Source: Planctomycetaceae bacterium (GTDB lineage: Bacteria > Planctomycetota > Planctomycetia > Pirellulales > Thermoguttaceae). Taken from it: 11,495 nt of DNA. This document shows positions 7,099 to 11,495 of the stretch, one piece after another. The first letter of the stretch is position 1, and each line of letters begins with the position of its first letter. The notes beneath the pieces were generated by a model. It saw only the letters and a list, made by a program, of their open reading frames with translations. It was not told the origin of the DNA and searched no databases. The stretch is taken from assembly GCA_031254675.1 (NCBI GenBank), contig JAIRTV010000388.1, forward strand, positions 1-11,495, in the 5' to 3' direction. Both the position numbers and the translations under genes were made by a program.

Positions 7099-8037
7099 AT
7101 GAATTTATTATCGTCTTGTTTTTTTCGTTTGGCATGTGGGCAATTTGTTCTTCTTTGTTTTCTGTGTTTTGGGACAACCGCCATTGTTTGCGCTCAACAC
7201 GATGTTTGGCTCATTGACACGCACTCCGCCTCGTGGACTCAAGCAAGTGATGACGATTTTGCACGAATCAACTATCAACGTCTTCACAATAATCGTTGGC
7301 AATCTTCAAACGCTACCGAATTTTTTGACTCCCAACTTCCTGATGTTCCTCTGATTGTTTTTGCTCCCGGTTATACCTCGACAACCGCGAATACGATTGA
7401 AGTTGGTTTGGGCATAACACGGATTTTGCCTTCGGATCAACCTTATCGGATGGTATTTTGGAATTGGCCTTCGCAACGGATTATTCATGCCCTTCGTTCT
7501 GATATTCGTGCTAAAATTCCGGTTACTGTTGCCAATGGATATTATCTGGCGCGGTTCTTACAATTGTTGCAACCGCAGAGTTGTGTTTGCCTTCTTGGTT
7601 TTAGTTTTGGAAACCGGATTCTTGGCGAAGCAATACTCAACTGGGAAAAACTGAACACAGAAAAAAATTCCCCAAACAATACCTCAGAACAATTGCGAAT
7701 CCGAATGGTTATGGCATCGTCGGCAACGGATCAGCATGATTTTGCCGAAGGTGCGAAGTATGCTCAAATTCCGGAATTAGTCGAAAAAATTCTGATCCTG
7801 TACAATCCGACCGATTTTCGTTTGATGTTTTACCCTTATCTTTACGATTCGAAAATTCCAATCAACGCCTTAGGACGTTACGGACCGTCAACTTCAGTTC
7901 GACAAAAATTTCGAGACAAAATTGAAGCGGTCAATATTGATTCTTCCATTGGTATTCAGCATCGAACATTGGTCGTTTTGAATACACCGGCTTTTCGGAA
8001 ACGAATCAACACGTATCTTTTTTTCGCTCATGAATAA
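7099..8037 (+). CDS. Secreted alpha/beta hydrolase-fold protein
   Basis: A 312-residue predicted exported hydrolase of unknown substrate. Residues 1-32 form a Cys-rich signal peptide (LACGQFVLLCFLCFGTTAIV, likely cut after VCA); the preceding residues do not make a lipobox. The hydrolase domain spans about 83-295. VPLIVFAPGYTS (83-94) is the first strand with the oxyanion-hole loop, and CLLGFSFGNRIL (164-175) contains the GxSxG nucleophile elbow with Ser169. Asp239 in LYNPTDF and His288 in GIQHRT are reasonable acid and base partners by position. The segment FWNWPSQ (120-126) and the AxAxxYYLARFL-like helix before the elbow recall a planctomycete family of such proteins I know only as unnamed alpha/beta hydrolases. 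GGAGAG (7084-7089) lies 9 bases before the ATG. It follows a non-coding gap and is probably its own unit. Esterase or lipase activity is plausible, not shown. Confidence 0.75.
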   Translation: MNLLSSCFFRLACGQFVLLCFLCFGTTAIVCAQHDVWLIDTHSASWTQASDDDFARINYQRLHNNRWQSSNATEFFDSQLPDVPLIVFAPGYTSTTANTIEVGLGITRILPSDQPYRMVFWNWPSQRIIHALRSDIRAKIPVTVANGYYLARFLQLLQPQSCVCLLGFSFGNRILGEAILNWEKLNTEKNSPNNTSEQLRIRMVMASSATDQHDFAEGAKYAQIPELVEKILILYNPTDFRLMFYPYLYDSKIPINALGRYGPSTSVRQKFRDKIEAVNIDSSIGIQHRTLVVLNTPAFRKRINTYLFFAHE

Positions 8038-8059
8038 ATTAGTTGGCTCTTAATTTATT
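8033..8059 (+). terminator. Possible weak terminator after the hydrolase gene
   Basis: A perfect 9-bp inverted repeat, AATAAATTA (8033-8041) and TAATTTATT (8051-8059), encloses a 9-base loop and overlaps the stop codon. Only two T follow, and the stem is all A/T, so it would be a weak terminator; it may instead be chance in AT-rich sequence. Confidence 0.25.
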
Positions 8060-8162
8060 TTGTGCGTTGTCATTGCTGTTCACTGGGTATCATTTTCAAA
8101 ATTCACAACCGAAGAACCGAAAAAATAAATGTATTTTGCGAATTTCGTTAATGTTGTTAATT

Positions 8163-8190
8163 TTGTTCAAAAAAATCGTCGCATTACAAT
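8163..8190 (+). promoter_or_regulatory. Weak promoter candidate for purN
   Basis: TTGTTC (8163-8168), a 16-base spacer and TACAAT (8185-8190) lie about 45 bases before the purN start. The -10 box matches five of six positions, the -35 only three. The 197-base gap upstream of purN makes a separate promoter likely somewhere here. Confidence 0.25.
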
Positions 8191-8234
8191 AATTTTACTG
8201 AATCACTACACTTACACATTTCTACGTTGATACT

Positions 8235-8900
8235 ATGTCTAAGAAAAAACTTCGTCTTGCGGTTTTGATTTCCGGTACGGGGCGATCTTTGAAAAATTTC
8301 ATTGATCGGATTGCGGCGGGAACTCTTTCGGCAGAGATTGCTGTTGTTATTTCGAGTGTTTCCAATGTTACGGGTCTTCAGTATGCGGAAGAAGAATCAA
8401 TTCCGATTGAGATTGTCGAACGTTCGCAATTCGAGAGTCTCAACGAGTTCAGCGACGCCAATTTCAATATTTGCCGTGCAGCTGGAGTTGATTATGTGGT
8501 ACTGGCGGGTTACTTGCGGTTGTTGCAAATTCCAAAAGATTTTGAAAACCGTGTCCTGAATATTCATCCTTCCTTGATTCCGTCGTTTTGCGGTAAGGGG
8601 TATTACGGTAACATTGTTCATGCAAAAGTTCTCGAATATGGAGCAAAACTCAGTGGATGTACTGTTCATTTTGTCGATCAGGAATATGATAACGGTCCCA
8701 TTATTTTACAAAAATCGGTTGAAGTTCGGGAAGACGACACGCCGGATATTTTGAATGCTCGTGTTTTTGCTGCTGAATGTATTGCGTATCCTGAAGCGAT
8801 TGGTTTGTTAGCGGACGGGCGTGTATCTATTCAAGGTCGTACGGTCAAAATTGCTCCGCCCGACAACAAAAACAAACAATCCGGTGAAATTGATTTTTAG
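8235..8900 (+). CDS. purN: Phosphoribosylglycinamide formyltransferase (GART)
   Basis: Transfers the formyl group of 10-formyltetrahydrofolate to glycinamide ribonucleotide, the third step of purine synthesis in the cytoplasm. The 221-residue protein shows the family in order: the phosphate-binding loop LISGTGRSLKNF (11-22), the folate-side strand YVVLAGYLRLL (87-97), NIHPSLIPSFCGKGYYG (109-125) with catalytic Asn109 and His111, and GCTVHFVDQEYDNGPIILQ (141-159) with Asp152 as the conserved active-site aspartate. Length matches bacterial PurN plus about 15-20 extra polar residues at the C-terminus (PPDNKNKQSGEIDF), which look like a disordered tail. No Shine-Dalgarno is visible before ATG 8235, but the protein begins correctly with a basic tip (MSKKKLRLAVL). 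No other purine gene is adjacent. Identity is secure. Confidence 0.94.
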   Translation: MSKKKLRLAVLISGTGRSLKNFIDRIAAGTLSAEIAVVISSVSNVTGLQYAEEESIPIEIVERSQFESLNEFSDANFNICRAAGVDYVVLAGYLRLLQIPKDFENRVLNIHPSLIPSFCGKGYYGNIVHAKVLEYGAKLSGCTVHFVDQEYDNGPIILQKSVEVREDDTPDILNARVFAAECIAYPEAIGLLADGRVSIQGRTVKIAPPDNKNKQSGEIDF

Positions 8901-8984
8901 TAACGATTCCGTTGCGTTCTCGGAAAAATCCAAGACGAACTGCTACAACAATTCACTATTCATTCATAATGATTCACTAGAAAA

Positions 8985-10190
8985 ATGATTTATCTTGACA
9001 ATAATGCAACAACTGCGATTGCGTTGGAAGTTCGGGAGGCGATGCGTCCGTTTTTCGACGACAATTATTTTAATCCGAGTTCGATGTACGGTGTTGCCAA
9101 ACCGGTGAAACATGCGGTGGAATCGGCTCGTGAATTGATTGCGGGCTTCCTTGGGGCGTCGTATGCTTCGGAGTTGCTTTTTACGTCTTGCGCAACAGAA
9201 AGTCTCAACGCTGCTATTTTCGGTGCGATTCGTGCGAATCCTGAACGGCGGCATCTTATTACCACCGCCGTAGAACATCCCGCAGTTCTCGAAGTTGGAA
9301 AATCGTTACAACGAGAAGGATTTGATGTTTCATTTATCGGCGTTGACCGGCAAGGCAATCTGAATCTTGGCGAATTTGTGCGAGAATTGCGAAGCGATAC
9401 GCTGCTTGTTGCGGTGATGCACGCTAACAATGAAACCGGTGTAGTGTTTCCGATTGAGCGGCTTTCGCGGGTTGTTAAAGAAACTGATCCGTCTATTCTG
9501 TTCCTTTGCGATGCAACACAATCACTAACAAAATTGCCGATTCGGTTGGACGGAAATTTTCGTAATGTTGATATGTTGGCGTTTTCGGGACATAAATTTC
9601 ATTCGCCCAAAGGGGTTGGTGGTTTGTATCTTCGGCGTGGGACGCGATGCCGAACATTTCTGATTGGCGGACATCAGGAATCAGGACGACGCGGTGGTAC
9701 AGAAAATGTTCCGTATATTGTCGGAATGGCAAAAGCGATTGAGTGTGCTATTGAAACGCACAACGATGACCGGAAACGTATGGAATATTTACGCAACAAA
9801 TTGGAAACCGAAATCGTACAACAAATTCCGAATGTCGAAGTCAACGGTGTTGGTGCGGAACGGATGCCGAACACGCTTAATATTGCTGTTCATTATATTG
9901 AAGGCGAAGGAATTTTGTATCAATTGAGTGATCTTGGAATTTGTGCGTCGAGCGGTTCGGCGTGTACTTCGGGTTCGCTAGAACCGTCGCACGTGCTAAC
10001 CGCAATGGGTGTTCCGTTTACGGCAAAACATGGCTCTGTCCGATTCAGTTTGAGTCGGTACACAACAGAAAACGAAATTGATTTTGTTATTGAAAAGTTT
10101 CCGGAAATTGTTGCGCGATTGCGGCGTCTGTCGCCTTATTGGGATCAGACAACCAATAAACCAAGAGAATCACAAATGCCTATCCAATAA
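8985..10190 (+). CDS. nifS: Cysteine desulfurase, NifS/IscS class I
   Basis: A PLP enzyme that releases sulfur from L-cysteine as an enzyme-bound persulfide for Fe-S cluster assembly or other sulfur transfer. The 401-residue protein has all class-I landmarks: MIYLDNNATT (1-10), CATESLNAAI (69-78), VEHPA with His98 stacking on PLP, MHANNETG (145-152), LCDATQS with Asp176 and Gln179 (174-180), SGHKFHSPKGVGG (201-213) with PLP-binding Lys204, GGTENVP (237-243), and the mobile loop SSGSACTSGSLEPSHVL (322-338) with catalytic Cys327. The loop form is NifS-like. About 15 residues at the C-terminus (DQTTNKPRESQMPIQ) extend past the usual end. No scaffold gene (iscU or nifU) or iscR lies nearby, so the pathway it serves cannot be read from context. 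It starts 84 bases after purN; a CATAAT (8965-8970) might be a -10 box. Naming between nifS and iscS is by resemblance only. Confidence 0.92.
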   Translation: MIYLDNNATTAIALEVREAMRPFFDDNYFNPSSMYGVAKPVKHAVESARELIAGFLGASYASELLFTSCATESLNAAIFGAIRANPERRHLITTAVEHPAVLEVGKSLQREGFDVSFIGVDRQGNLNLGEFVRELRSDTLLVAVMHANNETGVVFPIERLSRVVKETDPSILFLCDATQSLTKLPIRLDGNFRNVDMLAFSGHKFHSPKGVGGLYLRRGTRCRTFLIGGHQESGRRGGTENVPYIVGMAKAIECAIETHNDDRKRMEYLRNKLETEIVQQIPNVEVNGVGAERMPNTLNIAVHYIEGEGILYQLSDLGICASSGSACTSGSLEPSHVLTAMGVPFTAKHGSVRFSLSRYTTENEIDFVIEKFPEIVARLRRLSPYWDQTTNKPRESQMPIQ

Positions 10191-10214
10191 TTATCAACCT
10201 TGTTTGTGTCAAAT

Positions 10215-10243
10215 CGGACAATTTTTATTTTTTGTAATATAAA
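10215..10243 (+). promoter_or_regulatory. Promoter candidate for the DUF4190-like gene
   Basis: CGGACA (10215-10220), a 17-base spacer and TATAAA (10238-10243) give good geometry with a four-of-six -35 and a five-of-six -10 match. The start would fall near 10250, leaving a leader of about 40 bases to ATG 10289. Confidence 0.35.
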
Positions 10244-10288
10244 ATAGTGTCAATAAAGTTTCATTAATTTGAGTCGAGGTATGATTTT

Positions 10289-11035
10289 ATGAGCGAACCA
10301 TTTGAACCCAAACGACGGCGTACAGAATTTGATGATGCTTTGAAAGGTTATTATCAAGATCATGACGAAGTTCGCCCCGAAGATAATCCTGATTATCGTT
10401 CGTTAACGGCAGAATCTGTTGGCTCATTGATTTTGGGTGTTTTATCAACATTAACGTTTATCAGTTTAATTTTCATTATTTTTCCGTTGTTGGGTGTTAT
10501 ACTGGGAGTTTTAGCGATACGCAAAATTCTTCAGGCATCGGAAGAATTGAGTGGACTTGGTATTTCGACGGCAGGCGTGGTGTTGTCGTTGATTTTTGCG
10601 GTTGCTGGAATTTTGTATCAAATTTACGTTTATTCTTTTGAAGTACCGCCTGGTTATGAGGAGATCAATTTTACGAGATTGGCTGCCGATCCCAAAACGG
10701 GACGTATTCCGGAGGAGATTATTGCGTTGACTCCCCGTCGCGATTTGCAAGGCAATTTGATTTTTGCTGGTGTGCCGGTTTTTATTGAAGGATACATGTA
10801 TCCTACTCGACAAATGACGGAGATTGATCGTTTTATGTTGGTGCCGGCTATCGAACAAGGACAATTCGGAGCGGCAACACGAAATCCAACGGAAATGATT
10901 GAGGTTACACTTTCTGGCGATCTTAAAGTTCAATATCGAACTAGTTCGGTGCGTGTTGGTGGGATTCTCTCGGTCAACGAAAATGATACCGCCGGTGAAA
11001 CTCCTTACCGGCTTGAAGCCGATGTGTTTCGATAA
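10289..11035 (+). CDS. DUF4190-like membrane protein with extracytoplasmic C-terminal domain
   Basis: A 248-residue inner-membrane protein of unknown function. The N-terminus (1-40) is charged and cytoplasmic-looking. A long hydrophobic stretch (about 44-78) and a second one (about 92-115) are separated by a short polar loop ending GLGISTAGVVLSL, the pattern of DUF4190 (conserved small-residue G..(S/T)AG after a loop). The C-terminal part (about 135-248) runs IPEEIIALTPRRD, then GVPVFIEGYMYPTRQ (161-175), FMLVPAIEQGQFG (182-194), NPTEMIEVTLSG (199-210) and VRVGGILSV (221-229). This resembles a DUF3299-like beta domain that I associate with planctomycete membrane proteins; as I recall, relatives often carry cysteines where this one has EQGQFG, but I cannot check that. 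GAGG (10276-10279) lies 9 bases before the ATG. It probably forms its own transcription unit. Confidence 0.75.
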   Translation: MSEPFEPKRRRTEFDDALKGYYQDHDEVRPEDNPDYRSLTAESVGSLILGVLSTLTFISLIFIIFPLLGVILGVLAIRKILQASEELSGLGISTAGVVLSLIFAVAGILYQIYVYSFEVPPGYEEINFTRLAADPKTGRIPEEIIALTPRRDLQGNLIFAGVPVFIEGYMYPTRQMTEIDRFMLVPAIEQGQFGAATRNPTEMIEVTLSGDLKVQYRTSSVRVGGILSVNENDTAGETPYRLEADVFR

Positions 11036-11047
11036 TTGTTCTCGACG

Positions 11048-11064
11048 CATCCTACTTTAGGGTG
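11048..11064 (+). terminator. Stem-loop just after the DUF4190-like gene
   Basis: CATCCTA (11048-11054), loop CTT, and TAGGGTG (11058-11064) form a 7-bp stem including one G-U pair, 12 bases after the stop codon. No T-run follows, so intrinsic termination would be inefficient; it may instead protect the 3' end of the message. Confidence 0.3.
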
Positions 11065-11214
11065 TATCCGAAACTGTTACGGCATGATTTGGCAATAGTT
11101 TTTCGCAAATTATTTCTAACACGTTGAGTACCAAACAAAAATATGACTTTATATCAATTTTTGGTGTGTCTTCAGAAATTTGGGATTTCTTTTTTCAAAA
11201 AGTGAAAATACCTC

Positions 11215-11241
11215 TTGACATTTTTCTTGATTCCATATAAA
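11215..11241 (+). promoter_or_regulatory. Orphan promoter-like sequence facing the GspE/PilB 3' end
   Basis: A perfect TTGACA (11215-11220), a 15-base spacer and TATAAA (11236-11241). The spacer is short by about two bases. Shifting the -10 to TAAACT (11238-11243) gives 17 bases with a poorer box. It points right, where only the minus-strand GspE/PilB gene lies, so it would make an antisense or small RNA if active. Confidence 0.3.
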
Positions 11242-11274
11242 CTCTGAATCTTAATTCAATCGTGTTGCGTTTAT

Positions 11275-11293
11275 TTTGCCGTATTTCGGCAAA
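11275..11293. terminator. Perfect 7-bp hairpin near the GspE/PilB end
   Basis: TTTGCCG (11275-11281), loop TATTT, CGGCAAA (11287-11293). It lies about 53 bases beyond the stop codon of the minus-strand GspE/PilB gene and about 35 bases beyond the orphan rightward promoter. Neither side has a proper T-run, so its role as a terminator for either strand is uncertain. Confidence 0.35.
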
Positions 11294-11345
11294 CGTTTCG
11301 CGATAAATTTAATGGCGTAGTGAGGTATATTTTGCAAAATTTTGA

Positions 11346-11495
11346 TTACACAAATTCGTCTTGTTTTGTAACGCGAATGATTTCTTCGACGGAAGTTTGA
11401 CCGAGTAGAGCTTTTCTCCAACCGTCCATACGAAGCGTTGTCATTCCTTCTCCGAGTGCTTTTTTCTTAATTTCCCATGCTGTTGCGTTATGACC
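11346..11495 (-). CDS. GspE/PulE/PilB-type secretion or pilus ATPase, C-terminal end
   Basis: The last 49 codons of a minus-strand gene that enters from the right edge and stops at TAA (11348-11346). These AAA-type ATPases power type II secretion or type IV pilus assembly at the inner membrane. The visible segment, GHNATAWEIKKKALGEGMTT followed by LRMDGWRKALLGQTSVEEII and RVTKQDEFV, matches the family's C-terminal helices: the EGMxTLRxDGWxKxxxGxTxxEE(V/I)xRVT pattern is close to diagnostic. The Walker motifs and the His and Asp boxes lie outside the window, so it cannot be assigned between GspE and PilB. It is convergent with the rightward genes. Confidence 0.88.
   Translation of the reverse strand, partial: GHNATAWEIKKKALGEGMTTLRMDGWRKALLGQTSVEEIIRVTKQDEFV

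Larger units (their letters stand above)
11036..11345. other. Convergent intergenic region
   Basis: About 310 bases between the DUF4190-like gene and the end of the GspE/PilB gene, with no credible ORF. It holds two stem-loops (11048-11064 and 11275-11293), neither with a good T-run, and a rightward promoter-like pair at 11215-11241 with no gene in front of it. Bases 11080-11210 are AT-rich and show nothing I can name. Confidence 0.6.

Noticed and set aside
8141..8149. Methylase-like or repeat-like short AT motifs in the hydrolase-purN gap
   Set aside because: Only background AT-rich similarity; no repeat unit longer than a few bases recurs.
9065..9430. Open frame of 121 codons on the minus strand
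   Set aside because: Antisense to the PLP-enzyme core of the cysteine desulfurase, whose motifs run through the whole stretch.
10207..10233. Possible terminator after nifS (TGTC, loop, GACA, then a T-rich tail)
   Set aside because: The stem is only 4 bp and overlaps the -35 box proposed for the next gene; too weak to call.
10511..11050. Open frame of 179 codons on the minus strand
   Set aside because: Antisense to the DUF4190-like gene; the plus frame has membrane spans, a ribosome binding site and domain-like motifs, while the minus product is Arg/Asn/His-rich without family resemblance.
1..11495. CRISPR array, tRNA, rRNA or insertion sequence
   Set aside because: No regularly spaced repeats, no cloverleaf-like segment, no transposase motifs and no terminal inverted repeats were seen.

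Overview
The window looks like a stretch of chromosome from an AT-leaning member of the Planctomycetota, probably near the Pirellulales. That placement is inferred from protein types, not from a marker gene. The main clue is a membrane-anchored protein with a prenyltransferase/squalene-cyclase-like repeat domain of the kind abundant in planctomycetes. Supporting clues are a DUF3473-type polysaccharide deacetylase, a very long trypsin/HtrA-like secreted protein, a DUF4190-like membrane protein with a planctomycete-style C-terminal domain, and mostly weak Shine-Dalgarno signals. No rRNA, tRNA, CRISPR array, insertion sequence or phage gene was found.

Layout. At the left edge, on the minus strand, lies the N-terminal 86 codons of transketolase (start at 260, running out of the window at base 1). 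A non-coding stretch of about 560 bases follows. It carries a leftward promoter for transketolase, a doubtful 43-codon ORF and a good rightward promoter (711-738). From there eight likely genes run rightward: the anchored toroid-repeat protein (822-2375), the NodB-type deacetylase (2439-3290), a 987-residue secreted protein with two trypsin-like domains (3351-6314), an orphan 122-residue protein (6399-6767), a secreted alpha/beta hydrolase (7099-8037), purN (8235-8900), a NifS-type cysteine desulfurase (8985-10190) and a DUF4190-like membrane protein (10289-11035). At the right edge, on the minus strand, are the last 49 codons of a GspE/PilB-type secretion ATPase (11346-11495), convergent with the rightward genes.

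How the genes relate. The first three rightward genes are closely spaced (gaps of about 60 bases), could share the 711-738 promoter, and all concern the cell envelope or periplasm: an anchored repeat protein, a glycan deacetylase and an exported protease. The downstream genes have larger gaps and are functionally mixed (purine synthesis, sulfur mobilisation, membrane protein), so they are probably separate units.

The most unusual item is the double-protease protein. Its first protease domain has an intact His-Asp-Ser triad. Its second keeps the fold landmarks but has Thr, Glu and Cys at the three triad positions, and an unrecognised domain of about 240 residues sits between them. No clear new multi-gene system is visible. 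The orphan gene at 6399-6767, the degraded-looking stretch to its right and the orphan promoter plus hairpin near 11215-11293 are the next best places to look.
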